From: Actinomycetes bacterium
GTDB taxonomy: Bacteria > Actinomycetota > Actinomycetes > Mycobacteriales > Mycobacteriaceae
Direction: 5' to 3'
Assembly (NCBI GenBank): GCA_023416315.1
Contig: JAEZIA010000394.1
Span: 1 to 13,347 of the forward strand
DNA length: 13,347 nt
Shown: positions 1-7,174 of the stretch, piece by piece
How the letters are laid out: each line of letters opens with the position of its first letter
Position numbering within the stretch: the stretch's first letter is position 1
The notes under the pieces: model-generated
The model's database searches: none
Seen by the model: the letters and a program-made list of their open reading frames with translations, nothing else
Told to the model about the DNA's origin: nothing
Program-made: the position numbers and the translations under genes

Positions 1-119
1 GTCACCGCGACCATGCCGTCGGCGACATCACCCCACCCGGCGCGCTCCCAATTGCGCCGCGCCGCGGCGATCGGGTCCGGCTTCGAAGACGGAATTGATT
101 CGGGCATCCGCCCATTCAT
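1..119 (-). CDS. MarR-type transcriptional regulator, N-terminal fragment (partial)
   Basis: Only the first 39 or so codons are inside the window; the gene runs off the left edge. The reading frame from ATG at 119 begins MNGRMPESIPSSKPDP and continues into an Ala/Arg-rich helix with RNWERAGWGD. I recognise this N-terminus as like Rv0737, which follows rslA in M. tuberculosis and is annotated as a transcriptional regulator of MarR type; the winged-helix domain itself is outside the window. A second in-frame ATG at 107 (MPESIPSS) is an equally plausible start, and neither has a clear ribosome binding site. The gene begins 28 bp after the rslA stop on the same strand, so it is probably transcribed with sigL-rslA. 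Identity rests on context and a short match, so the family call is tentative while the coding call is fairly firm. Confidence 0.65.
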   Translation of the reverse strand, partial: MNGRMPESIPSSKPDPIAAARRNWERAGWGDVADGMVAV

Positions 120-146
120 ACCGCATTCGCCTACCGCCGTAGGGAA

Positions 147-860
147 CTACAGGCTGCGCTCCAGCAGCACGTCGCCGGTCTCGGTCTTGACTACCTGCAC
201 GGCGGCGATCTTCTCCATCGGCATCGACGTGCTCGCGGTCGGCGAGGCCGACTCACCCTCGCGGGCCATCCACGTCGCCAACTGCACCCGGCTGCCGTCG
301 CGGCCGACGGCATACATCGCGAGCTTGTCGCCCTCTTCTTCTGCCTCGGAGCCGATCTCCTCGTGATAGGTGCACGTCATCTGGATATGCGTGCCCCACC
401 CCATCGGAACCACCTGAACCGTCGCCTCGAACGACGACGGCGTCACCGGCGTCATGCTGACCGTCGAGGCCGAAGCCTGCGGCGGCTGCTCCGACGTGCC
501 GAACGACGCGGGCTTGATCGCGACGAGGACCCCGACGGCCAGCACCACCGCGGCGGCCACGGCCACCGACCAGGTGACCCAGCGTCCCCGACGCCGGCGC
601 CTGCGCACCTCGAGCAGCACACCGTCGAGCAGCTGCGGGCGCAGTGGCGGCGGCTCGATCCCACCGGTGTCGATCGCGGCGACCTCGTCGGGAGTGACCA
701 TGGCCAGCAGGGCGGGCATGCCGCTGAGCTCACCGACCGCCGTGCGGCACTGCACGCATCCGGTCAGGTGGGCTTCATACTCGCGGCGCTCGTTGCTCGA
801 CAGCGACCCCAGCACGTAGGCGGCGTCCCACGTCTCGTAAGGATCGGTCAGATCCTTCAC
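147..860 (-). CDS. rslA: Anti-sigma factor RslA, zinc-binding, membrane-anchored
   Basis: This 237-residue protein should hold the ECF sigma factor SigL inactive at the membrane. The cytoplasmic N-terminal part carries the zinc anti-sigma motif H-x3-C-x2-C (H31, C35, C38). A basic patch (about 86-93, mostly Arg) precedes one membrane segment at about 94-116, and the remaining 120 residues would lie outside the membrane, with a single Cys at 163. The start is GTG at 858-860, overlapping the sigL stop in a GTGA arrangement, so the two proteins are probably made by coupled translation in matched amounts. In M. tuberculosis, RslA releases SigL when its CxxC zinc site is oxidised (established for that protein); the conserved motif suggests the same here. 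The adjoining sigL gene makes the pairing secure. Confidence 0.9.
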   Translation of the reverse strand: MKDLTDPYETWDAAYVLGSLSSNERREYEAHLTGCVQCRTAVGELSGMPALLAMVTPDEVAAIDTGGIEPPPLRPQLLDGVLLEVRRRRRRGRWVTWSVAVAAAVVLAVGVLVAIKPASFGTSEQPPQASASTVSMTPVTPSSFEATVQVVPMGWGTHIQMTCTYHEEIGSEAEEEGDKLAMYAVGRDGSRVQLATWMAREGESASPTASTSMPMEKIAAVQVVKTETGDVLLERSL

Positions 861-1372
861 CGGGTCACCCCCATCTCCTGCAGCGTCAAGCGAAGTGCGC
901 GCACCGCGTAGTGCAGCCTCGACTTCACCGTCCCCTCGGCGATCTGAAGGTCGGCCGCGATCTGCGCGGTGGTCCAGCCAAGATAGTAAGAACGGCGCAC
1001 CACCGCGCGATGATCGGGCGACAGTTGAGCCAGCGCGTCGCCGATGAGCAGCCGGTCGAGTGCGGTGTTGACTTCGTCGGGGCCTGCGGGTTCCGGTGCC
1101 CCCTCGGTGTCCAGCGAGTCGGTCTCCCGTCGGAACCGGGCGCTGCGACGTTCATCGATGATCATGTTGCGGGCCACGGTGAACAGCCAGGCCCGCGCGG
1201 ACCGCTCGGCGTCGCCGGTCACCTCGGGATGCTGCCAGGCCCGCAGAAGCGTCTCCTGGACCACGTCCTCGGCACGCGCGGGATCGCCGGTGAGCCGCAG
1301 CGCGTAGCGCCACAGCGCGGCCGCGTGCTCCTGATAGAGCACTCGAACCAGTGCCGCCTCCGGATCGTCCAC
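857..1372 (-). CDS. sigL: ECF RNA polymerase sigma factor SigL
   Basis: This is a 171-residue group 4 (ECF) sigma factor with only regions 2 and 4. Region 2 spans about 11-81, with the GDPARAEDVVQETLLRAW core helix and the WLFTVARNMIIDERR segment that contacts the -10 element. Region 4 spans about 110-165, with LSPDHRAVV and the helix-turn-helix TTAQIAADLQIAEGTVKSRL that reads the -35 element. The start is GTG at 1370-1372, chosen because GGGAGG (1378-1383) lies 5 nt upstream and the frame gives the typical ECF N-terminus; the nearby ATG at 1372-1374 is out of frame. The gene is 90 bp behind map and has its own promoter-like element. In M. tuberculosis SigL controls itself, rslA and genes for polyketide synthases and exported proteins; the target set in this organism is unknown. 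The assignment as SigL relies on order with rslA and map/adk/secY. Confidence 0.92.
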   Translation of the reverse strand: MDDPEAALVRVLYQEHAAALWRYALRLTGDPARAEDVVQETLLRAWQHPEVTGDAERSARAWLFTVARNMIIDERRSARFRRETDSLDTEGAPEPAGPDEVNTALDRLLIGDALAQLSPDHRAVVRRSYYLGWTTAQIAADLQIAEGTVKSRLHYAVRALRLTLQEMGVTR

Positions 1373-1377
1373 ATCAA

Positions 1378-1383
1378 CCTCCC
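1378..1383 (-). promoter_or_regulatory. Ribosome binding site of sigL
   Basis: GGGAGG on the minus strand, separated from the GTG start at 1372 by 5 nt. It decides between the GTG and an overlapping out-of-frame ATG at 1372-1374. Confidence 0.7.
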
Positions 1384-1389
1384 GGCTGA

Positions 1390-1417
1390 GATACGTAACC
1401 GGCGGGTGTTTGGTTCA
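1390..1417 (-). promoter_or_regulatory. Probable SigL-dependent autoregulatory promoter of sigL-rslA
   Basis: On the minus strand TGAACC (1412-1417) is followed after 16 bp by CGTATC (1390-1395). The SigL consensus I remember from M. tuberculosis work is a -35 of TGAACC and a -10 beginning CGT, so the -35 is an exact match and the -10 keeps CGT. Transcription would begin around 1383, at or just before the Shine-Dalgarno sequence, giving a very short leader before the GTG at 1372. This would let released SigL amplify its own gene and that of its inhibitor independently of the secY-adk-map transcript. Confidence 0.72.
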
Positions 1418-1422
1418 CAGTG

Positions 1423-1460
1423 TGCGCCGCAGCGGCCCACGCGGCTTCGATCTCGGCGCA
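1423..1460 (-). terminator. Weak hairpin just downstream of map (possible attenuator)
   Basis: TGCGCCG (1423-1429) and CGGCGCA (1454-1460) are perfect 7-bp arms around a 24-nt loop, lying between the map stop at 1463 and the sigL -35 at 1417. There is no T-rich tail on the minus strand, so it is not a classical intrinsic terminator. It may reduce read-through from map into sigL; in GC-rich DNA such a pair could also be chance. Confidence 0.25.
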
Positions 1461-1462
1461 GA

Positions 1463-2260
1463 TCAGGCCGTGAGAATGCGCGGGCCGTCCTCGGTGACCG
1501 CGACGGTGTGCTCCCAGTGTGCGGCCCGTGACCCGTCAGCGGTCACGACCGTCCACTCGTCGGCGAGGATCCGCGTCTTGGTGGTGCCGAGGGTCAGCAT
1601 CGGTTCGATCGCCAGGACCGAGCCGACCACCAGCGTCGGCCCGCGGCCGGGTTCACCCTCGTTGGGCAGGAACGGGTCCATGTGCATGGCCCGGCCGATC
1701 CCGTGCCCGCCGTAACCGGCGACGATGCCGAACCGGCGGCCGTGCGCGCGTTCGGCGGCGCGGGTGCCGGTCTCGATGGCGTGCGAGACGTCGGTGAGCC
1801 GGTTGCCGGGAATCATCGCGGCGATGCCGGCTTCCATCGACTGCTTGGTGGCCGCCGACAGCGCCTCGTCCATCGCAGTCAGCGTGCCGACCCCGAAGGT
1901 CACGGCGGAGTCGCCGTGCCAGCCGTCGATGATCGCCCCGCAGTCGATGGACACCAGGTCACCCGCCGCGAGCTTCTCATCGTGGGCCGGGATGCCGTGC
2001 ACGACACGGTCATTGACCGATGAGCAGATGCTGGCCGGGTAACCGTGATAGCCCAGGAACGACGGAGTGCCGTTGGCCTGCCGGATCACGCTCTCGGCGA
2101 CGTCGTCGAGTTCCTTGGTCGACACCCCCGGCGCGGCGGCCGCGCGGACCGCACGCAACGCGGCGGCGACCACGGCCCCGGCAGCGGCCATCGCGTCTAG
2201 CTCACCCGGGGTGCGGGCGGGAACGGTTTTGCGACTACGCAGGCCGGGCAGTGAAACCAT
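1463..2260 (-). CDS. map: Methionine aminopeptidase, type I
   Basis: This 265-residue cytosolic enzyme removes the initiator methionine from new proteins when the second residue is small. All expected active-site residues of the pita-bread fold can be placed: H89 (VVHG), metal ligands D106 (SIDCG) and D117 (WHGDS), spaced 11 apart as in the E. coli enzyme, H186 (GGHGIGR), E219 (AIEPM) and E250 (HWEHT). Length is normal for the actinobacterial type I enzyme. It starts at ATG 2260, 6 bp after the adk stop with only a poor ribosome binding site, suggesting translational coupling to adk. The secY-adk-map order is the conserved one. Mycobacteria carry a second, longer map gene elsewhere (MapB); this copy corresponds to MapA (Rv0734) by position. 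Confidence 0.95.
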   Translation of the reverse strand: MVSLPGLRSRKTVPARTPGELDAMAAAGAVVAAALRAVRAAAAPGVSTKELDDVAESVIRQANGTPSFLGYHGYPASICSSVNDRVVHGIPAHDEKLAAGDLVSIDCGAIIDGWHGDSAVTFGVGTLTAMDEALSAATKQSMEAGIAAMIPGNRLTDVSHAIETGTRAAERAHGRRFGIVAGYGGHGIGRAMHMDPFLPNEGEPGRGPTLVVGSVLAIEPMLTLGTTKTRILADEWTVVTADGSRAAHWEHTVAVTEDGPRILTA

Positions 2261-2266
2261 CGAACG

Positions 2267-2812
2267 TCAGCGGCCGAGTGCGTGCAACGCCCGAGCGAAC
2301 ACCTCGTCAAGGCTGCCGACGGCGTCGACGGTCTTGAGTTCGTCGCTGTAGTAGTTCAGCAGCGGGGCGGTCTCATCGCGGTAGACCTTGAACCGGTTGC
2401 GGATGACGTCCTCGGTGTCGTCGGCGCGGCCACGGCCCTTGAGCCGTTCGACCAACTCGTCCTCGGGCACCCGGAATTCCAGCACGGCGTCGAGCTTCAG
2501 GTCGCGCTTTTCGAGCATCTGCTTGAGCGCCTCGGCCTGCTCCACCGAGCGGGGGAACCCGTCGAGGATGAAGCCGTCAGCCACGTCGGCGTCGTTGAGC
2601 CGGTCGTCGACCAGCGCATTGGTCAACGTCGCGGGGACCAGGTCGCCCGCGTCGAGGTACTTCTTGGCCTCCAGGCCCAGCTCGGTTCCGGTGCTGATGT
2701 TGTGCCGGAACAGGTCGCCCGTCGAGATCTGGGGCACCCCGAGCTTCTCCGCCAGCTTGACCGCCTGAGTTCCTTTGCCCGCGCCCGGCGGCCCCAGCAG
2801 AACGATTCTCAC
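2267..2812 (-). CDS. adk: Adenylate kinase
   Basis: This 181-residue enzyme interconverts ATP, AMP and ADP in the cytoplasm. The P-loop GPPGAGKGT is at 7-15, the NMP-binding segment STGDLFRHN at about 30-38, the DGFPR motif at 84-88 and the RGRADDTEDVIRNR segment at 127-140. The LID between these last arms is very short and has no cysteines, so it is the short, non-zinc form seen in mycobacterial adenylate kinase. The start is GTG at 2810-2812, overlapping the secY stop as GTGA; the P-loop at residue 7 fits a complete N-terminus. Expression is expected to follow secY by coupled translation. Confidence 0.95.
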   Translation of the reverse strand: MRIVLLGPPGAGKGTQAVKLAEKLGVPQISTGDLFRHNISTGTELGLEAKKYLDAGDLVPATLTNALVDDRLNDADVADGFILDGFPRSVEQAEALKQMLEKRDLKLDAVLEFRVPEDELVERLKGRGRADDTEDVIRNRFKVYRDETAPLLNYYSDELKTVDAVGSLDEVFARALHALGR

Positions 2813-4134
2813 TTCAGGAACCCTTCGTAGTTGCGCTGCATGAGCTGGCTCTCGATCTGTTTGACCGTATCCAAGCCGACGCCAATCATGATCAGAACCG
2901 CAGTACCGCCGAACGGCAGGTTCTGCACGCCGCCACTGTTACCCATCTCGAGGAACAGGTTCGGCAGGACGGCGATGACGCCCAGATAGATCGAACCCGG
3001 CAGGGTGATCCGGTTCAGCACGAAGCGCAGGTAGTCGGCGGTGGGCTTGCCCGGTCGGATACCGGGGATGAAGCCGCCGAACTTCTTCATCTCGTCGGCA
3101 CGTTCGTCGGGGTTGAACGTGATCGACACATAGAAATAGGTGAAGAAGATGATCAGCCCGAAATAGATGCCGATGTAGACCGGATCGGCCGGGTTGGTCA
3201 GGTTGTTGGCGACGAACCGGTCCCACCAGTTATTGCTCGGGGTGGTGCGCCCACTCTGAATCAGCTGAGTGATCAGGTGCGGAATGTAGATCAGCGACGA
3301 GGCGAAGATGACCGGGATAACGCCGGCCTGGTTGACCTTCAGCGGCAGATAGGTCGACGTGCCGCCGTACATCCGCCTGCCGACCATGCGCTTGGCGTAC
3401 TGCACGGGGATACGACGCTGGCCCTGCTCGACGAAGACCACGCCGATGATGATCACCAGCGCTGCCGCGCAGACCGCGGTGAACACCAGGCCACCGCGGC
3501 TGTCCAGGATGCTCTTGCCCTCGGCGGGGATGCGGGCCGCGATGCCGGCGAAGATCAGCAGCGACATGCCGTTGCCGATGCCACGCTCGGTGACCAGCTC
3601 GCCCATCCACATCACCAGCGCGGCGCCCGCGGTCATCACCAGCACGATGATCACCAGGGCAAAGATGCTCTGGTCGTTGATGATGTCCAGCGTGCAGCCC
3701 TGCAGCAGGCCGCCGTTGGCGGCCAGCGCCACGATGCTGGTGGCCTGCAAGATCGCCAGCGCGATCGCCAGGTAGCGCGTGTACTGGGTCATCTTGGCCT
3801 GGCCGGCCTGACCTTCTTTACGCAGCTGTTCGAAGCGCGGGATCACCACCGTGAGCAGCTGCACGATGATGCTCGCGGTGATGTAGGGCATGACGCCCAC
3901 CGCGAACACCGTCAGCTGCAGCAGCGCGCCGCCGGAGAACAGGTTGATCAGCGAATAGATCTGCGCACCGGCGCCACCGCTCACCTGCTCGATGCACTGG
4001 TGGACGTTCTTGTAGTTGACCCCGGGGGACGGCAGCGATGCGCCGACCCGATACAGAATCACCACGCCCAGCGTGAACAGGATCTTTCGCCTCAGGTCTG
4101 CCGTCCTGAGCGAAGAGATGAAAGCCGAGAGCAC
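2809..4134 (-). CDS. secY: Protein translocase channel subunit SecY
   Basis: SecY forms the membrane pore of the SecYEG translocon, used for secretion and membrane insertion. From the GTG at 4132-4134 the product is 441 residues, the length I recall for M. tuberculosis SecY, and begins with LSAFISSLRTADLRRKI. About ten hydrophobic segments are visible; landmark motifs are the plug-proximal SPGVNYKNV (about 35-43), PYITASIIVQLL in the early membrane helices, RGIGNGMSLLIF, and the C-terminal cytoplasmic loop FNPDERADEMKKFGGFIPGIRPG. I chose 4134 rather than the in-frame ATG at 4248 because AGGAGG lies just upstream (4139-4144) and the extra 38 residues are polar and unlike SecY. adk overlaps its end by 4 bp. 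rplO, the usual upstream neighbour, is 8.9 kb away. Confidence 0.96.
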   Translation of the reverse strand: MLSAFISSLRTADLRRKILFTLGVVILYRVGASLPSPGVNYKNVHQCIEQVSGGAGAQIYSLINLFSGGALLQLTVFAVGVMPYITASIIVQLLTVVIPRFEQLRKEGQAGQAKMTQYTRYLAIALAILQATSIVALAANGGLLQGCTLDIINDQSIFALVIIVLVMTAGAALVMWMGELVTERGIGNGMSLLIFAGIAARIPAEGKSILDSRGGLVFTAVCAAALVIIIGVVFVEQGQRRIPVQYAKRMVGRRMYGGTSTYLPLKVNQAGVIPVIFASSLIYIPHLITQLIQSGRTTPSNNWWDRFVANNLTNPADPVYIGIYFGLIIFFTYFYVSITFNPDERADEMKKFGGFIPGIRPGKPTADYLRFVLNRITLPGSIYLGVIAVLPNLFLEMGNSGGVQNLPFGGTAVLIMIGVGLDTVKQIESQLMQRNYEGFLK

Positions 4135-4138
4135 TCTT

Positions 4139-4144
4139 CCTCCT
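4139..4144 (-). promoter_or_regulatory. Ribosome binding site of secY (decides start)
   Basis: A full AGGAGG on the minus strand, 4 nt before the GTG at 4134. It supports the short 441-residue SecY over the in-frame extension beginning at 4248. Confidence 0.75.
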
Positions 4145-4369
4145 GGGCAGCCGGACGTGAGTCTCAGCGTGCCAATGGGGCTGGTCTGGCCAGCGTTCGG
4201 GTAATCCTGCCTTGCGTCGATCGCCAGCAGGTTTTCCGCCTGCGGCATCGCGCGCTCAAATCAGTCTACGAGAGTAACAGTTGGCCCAGGCAGGGCGGGA
4301 ATCCGCGGATCCCCCGAGGGTCGTCGCTGCGTACTCACAGCGGACCTCCAGCGGGAATCACGTACCGTC

Positions 4370-4395
4370 GATAGTGGTTATACGAACTAACTATC
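4370..4395. promoter_or_regulatory. Candidate operator (inverted repeat) upstream of the methyltransferase operon
   Basis: GATAGT (4370-4375) and ACTATC (4390-4395) form 6-bp perfect inverted arms around 14 bp. An offset second pair, GTTA (4377-4380) and TAAC (4388-4391), lies inside. The element sits 25 bp before the ATG at 4421, in a locally AT-rich patch of an otherwise GC-rich region, where a promoter and repressor site would be expected. No regulator gene is nearby, so the binding protein is unknown. Confidence 0.35.
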
Positions 4396-4420
4396 AATTG
4401 CAGCAGCAAAGGGCTTGAGT

Positions 4421-5341
4421 ATGACGCGCACCGACAACGACACCTGGGACCTGGCATCGAGCGTGGGCGCCACCGCGACGCTCGTCGCCGCCGCCCGCGC
4501 AGCGGCCAGCCGGGAGACAGACCCGCTGATCGACGATCCGTTCGCCGAACCCCTGGTACGTGCCGTCGGCGTCGACTTCTTCATCAAGATGGCCAGCGGC
4601 GATCTCCCCAGCGGTGACGAGCAGGCGGCCATGGGTGTGGCCCGGATGACCGACAACATGGCGGTGCGGACCAAGTTCTTCGACGAGTTCTTTACAGAAG
4701 CGGCCGACTCCGGTATTCGCCAGGTCGTCATCCTGGCCTCCGGATTGGACTCGCGCGCCTACCGGCTGGACTGGCCGGCCGGCACGGTCGTCTTCGAGAT
4801 CGACCAGCCCGAGGTCATCACGTTCAAGACCGAGACGCTCGCCGAGCAGGGTGCGGCACCGACGTGCGACCGCCGCGCCGTCGCGATGGATCTGCGCGGC
4901 GACTGGGCCAGCGCACTGCGCGACGCCGGGTTCGACGCCGGGGCCCCGACGGCGTGGAGCGCCGAAGGTCTGCTGGGCTATCTGCCGCCGCAGGCCCAGG
5001 ATCAACTCCTCGACACCATCACCGACCTGTCCGCACCGGGCAGCCGGGTAGCCATCGACACCGCCCCGCCGTCGGATGCCGAGGAAACCGAGGAATCCCG
5101 GCGGCGGATGGAGGCCATCGCCGACCACTGGCGCCAGAACGGCTTCGACCTCGACTTCGGCGACCTGATCTACCTCGGCGAGCGCAACGAGGCCGGCGAA
5201 TACCTGGCCGGCCACGGCTGGCAGGTCACCGCCTCGCCGGTCAACGAACTGTTGCGCGCCGGTCAGCGCGACGCCTTCGACGGCGAGGAGCCGATGGGCA
5301 AGCTCTACTACATCAGCGCCGTCTACGGCGGCGCCCGGTGA
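4421..5341 (+). CDS. SAM-dependent methyltransferase, TIGR00027/LCM-like (copy 1)
   Basis: First of four tandem paralogs, 306 residues. Proteins of this mycobacterial family are S-adenosylmethionine-dependent methyltransferases related to leucine carboxyl methyltransferases; substrates are largely unknown. Visible in order: the N-terminal signature DTWDLASSVGATAT (7-20), LIDDPFAEPLVRAVGVDFF (36-54), the MAVRTKFFDEFF helix (80-91), the SAM motif VILASGLDSRAYRL (103-116), the acidic EIDQPEV strand (127-132) and AWSAEGLLGYLPPQAQ (178-193). I chose ATG at 4421 because AAAGGG lies 7 nt upstream and relatives begin with MTR; a TTG two codons earlier (4415) is possible. It differs from its three neighbours after the SAM core: where they have T-E-Y it reads I-D-T. 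The stop overlaps the next start by 4 bp. The family is sure, the substrate unknown. Confidence 0.9.
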   Translation: MTRTDNDTWDLASSVGATATLVAAARAAASRETDPLIDDPFAEPLVRAVGVDFFIKMASGDLPSGDEQAAMGVARMTDNMAVRTKFFDEFFTEAADSGIRQVVILASGLDSRAYRLDWPAGTVVFEIDQPEVITFKTETLAEQGAAPTCDRRAVAMDLRGDWASALRDAGFDAGAPTAWSAEGLLGYLPPQAQDQLLDTITDLSAPGSRVAIDTAPPSDAEETEESRRRMEAIADHWRQNGFDLDFGDLIYLGERNEAGEYLAGHGWQVTASPVNELLRAGQRDAFDGEEPMGKLYYISAVYGGAR

Positions 5342-6246
5342 CCCGCAGCGACGCCGACTCCTGGGACCTGGCCACCAGCGTCGGCACCACGGCCACCATG
5401 GTGGCCGCTGCCCGCGCGGTCGCCAGCCGGGAGGAGAACGGGCTCATCAGCGACCCGTTCGCCGCTCCGCTGGTCCGCGCTGTCGGTATCGACGTCTTCA
5501 CCAAGCTGGTCGACGGCGAGATCGATGTGGCCACTGTCGACAGCGAGGGCAACGCCCGAGTGATGACCGATGTGATGGCGGTGCGGACCCGGTTCTTCGA
5601 CGACTTCTTCCTCGAGGCCGTCGGAGCCGCCGGGGTGACCCAAGCCGTCATCCTGGCCTCCGGCTTGGACTCCCGGTCCTACCGGCTGAACTGGCCGGCC
5701 GGCACCGTGGTCTTCGAGATCGACCAACCCAAGGTCATCGAGTTCAAGACCGAGACGTTGGCCGGCCTCGGCGCCTCCCCCACCGCCGAACTGCGCACCG
5801 TGAGCGTCGACCTGCGCGACGACTGGCCGGCCGCTCTGCGCGCCAACGGCTTCGATGACACCAAGCCCACCGCATGGAGCGCGGAGGGGCTACTCGTGTA
5901 TCTGCCGCCGGACGCCCAGGACCGGTTGTTCGACAACATCACCGCGCTGTCCGCGCCGGGCAGCCGGTTGTCCACCGAGTACCACCCCGACGGCGGGGCC
6001 GGCCTGGCCGACCGCTCGCGGATGGTCAGCGACCGCTGGCGGGAGATGGGCCTGGACCTCAACATGGCCGACCTCTTCTACGCCGGCGAGCGCAACGCCG
6101 TCGTCGATTATCTCGAGGGACTGGGCTGGCAGGTCAGCAGCCGGTCGCGACCCGAGATGTTCGCGCACTACGGGCGGGAATTCCCCACCGGAGATCTGAG
6201 CGCACCCCTGAGTAATTCGTTGTCCGTCACCGCGATCCGGAAGTAA
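5338..6246 (+). CDS. SAM-dependent methyltransferase, TIGR00027/LCM-like (copy 2)
   Basis: Second paralog, 302 residues from the GTG at 5338-5340, which overlaps the stop of copy 1 as GTGA. This start gives MTRSDADSWDLATSVGTTAT, aligned with the start of copy 1; the frame is open further upstream to 4864 only because of base composition. Family landmarks are all present: ISDPFAAPLVRAVG (37-50), MAVRTRFFDDFF (80-91), the SAM motif VILASGLDSRSYRL (104-117), EIDQPKV (128-134), AWSAEGLLVYLPPDAQ and a later STEY. Compared with copy 1 the loop before the MTDVM helix is one residue longer. It has no Shine-Dalgarno sequence of its own beyond the coding end of copy 1, so coupled translation is likely. 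Substrate unknown. Confidence 0.9.
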   Translation: MTRSDADSWDLATSVGTTATMVAAARAVASREENGLISDPFAAPLVRAVGIDVFTKLVDGEIDVATVDSEGNARVMTDVMAVRTRFFDDFFLEAVGAAGVTQAVILASGLDSRSYRLNWPAGTVVFEIDQPKVIEFKTETLAGLGASPTAELRTVSVDLRDDWPAALRANGFDDTKPTAWSAEGLLVYLPPDAQDRLFDNITALSAPGSRLSTEYHPDGGAGLADRSRMVSDRWREMGLDLNMADLFYAGERNAVVDYLEGLGWQVSSRSRPEMFAHYGREFPTGDLSAPLSNSLSVTAIRK

Positions 6247-6250
6247 CACC

Positions 6251-7174
6251 ATGAGCCAGACCGATTCTGTCCGCTACGACGGTGACACCTGGGACCTCGC
6301 GTCCAGCGTCGGAGCCACCGCGACCTCGGTCGCGGCATCGCGCGCACTGGCCTCACGAGGGCCCGACGCGCTGATCCACGATCCGTACGCCGAGCCGTTG
6401 GTGAAGGCCGTCGGCGTGGACTGGCTCATCCGGGTAGCCAACGGCGATGCGAACATCGAGGACGACCCGATGTTGAGCCGGCGTCGGATGGCCGAACAGA
6501 TCGCGGTACGCACCCGCTTCTTCGACGACTTCTTCACCAATGCGGCGCGCGACGGCGTGCGCCAGGCCGTCATCCTGGCTTCCGGGCTCGACACCCGCGC
6601 CTACCGGATGAGCTGGCCGACCGGTTCGGTGGTGTACGAACTCGATCAGCCTCAAGTCATCGAATTCAAGACCAGGGTGCTCGCCGATCTCGGTGTCTCC
6701 CCCACCACCCAGCGGCGCACGATCGCCATCGACCTCCGGGACGATTGGCCGACGGCGTTGCGGGACAGCGGCTTTGACGTCACCCAGCCTACTGCATGGA
6801 TCGCCGAGGGCTTGCTGATCTACCTGCCGCCGGAAGCCCAGGACCGCCTGCTGGACAACATCACCGAACTGTCGGCTCCGGACAGTCGCTTCGCGACCGA
6901 ATACATGGCCGCCGGGACGACGCTGCCGGACAGCTGGCGCGACCGGTTCAAGAAGTACTCGGCGCAGATCGGTTCCGATATCGACCTGCCCGCCCTGTTC
7001 TACGACGGTGAGCGGAATTCGGTGGGCGACTACCTCGCCGAGCGCGGCTGGCGGATCAGCGTCCAGACCACCCGGGAGTCCTACGCCGCCAACGGCTTCG
7101 ACATGCCCGACGATGAGACGCTGGTGGAGTTCAGCGATACCACCGGCTACCTGACCGCGTCTAGGATGCAGTGA
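6251..7174 (+). CDS. SAM-dependent methyltransferase, TIGR00027/LCM-like (copy 3)
   Basis: Third paralog, 307 residues, starting at ATG 6251 only 4 bp after the copy 2 stop, with a weak GGAAG about 8 nt upstream. It has the longest N-terminus of the set (SQTDSVRYDGDTWDLASSVGATAT, five extra residues before DTWDL). Landmarks: LIHDPYAEPLVKAVGVDWL, MAEQIAVRTRFFDDFF (80-95), VILASGLDTRAYRM (107-120), ELDQPQV (130-136), AWIAEGLLIYLPPEAQ and ATEY. The acidic ribose-binding position reads E-L-D here rather than E-I-D, a conservative change. Same operon as its neighbours; substrate unknown. Confidence 0.9.
   Translation: MSQTDSVRYDGDTWDLASSVGATATSVAASRALASRGPDALIHDPYAEPLVKAVGVDWLIRVANGDANIEDDPMLSRRRMAEQIAVRTRFFDDFFTNAARDGVRQAVILASGLDTRAYRMSWPTGSVVYELDQPQVIEFKTRVLADLGVSPTTQRRTIAIDLRDDWPTALRDSGFDVTQPTAWIAEGLLIYLPPEAQDRLLDNITELSAPDSRFATEYMAAGTTLPDSWRDRFKKYSAQIGSDIDLPALFYDGERNSVGDYLAERGWRISVQTTRESYAANGFDMPDDETLVEFSDTTGYLTASRMQ

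Larger units (their letters stand above)
4135..4420. other. Divergent intergenic region between secY and the methyltransferase operon
   Basis: This 286-bp gap must hold the promoters of both the secY operon (minus) and the four-gene methyltransferase operon (plus). On the minus strand TAGACT (4263-4268) fits the mycobacterial TANNNT -10 pattern but has no recognisable -35, and would give secY a leader of about 120 nt. On the plus side the AT-richest part is 4370-4400, next to the first methyltransferase, and contains an inverted repeat. The minus-strand frame of secY stays open to 4248, probably through base composition. No firm promoter can be named. Confidence 0.4.

Noticed and set aside
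4135..4248. In-frame 38-residue N-terminal extension of SecY from ATG 4248
   Set aside because: The extra residues are polar and unlike SecY N-termini, while the GTG at 4134 has a full AGGAGG before it and gives the expected 441-residue length. It is most likely 5' leader.
3277..4374. 365-residue plus-strand open frame antisense to secY
   Set aside because: Composition is dominated by His/Asp/Arg/Gln, typical of an antisense frame of a GC-rich membrane protein gene, with no recognisable domain.
4394..5215. 273-residue minus-strand frame opposite methyltransferase copy 1, and similar frames opposite copies 2 and 4
   Set aside because: They are low-complexity Gly/Ala/Val/Arg shadows, and similar ones recur opposite each paralog because the sense genes are homologous.
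4864..5337. Open frame continuing upstream of methyltransferase copy 2
   Set aside because: It lies inside copy 1 in another frame and encodes Arg-rich sequence with no resemblance to the family; the GTG at 5338 aligns with the other copies' starts.
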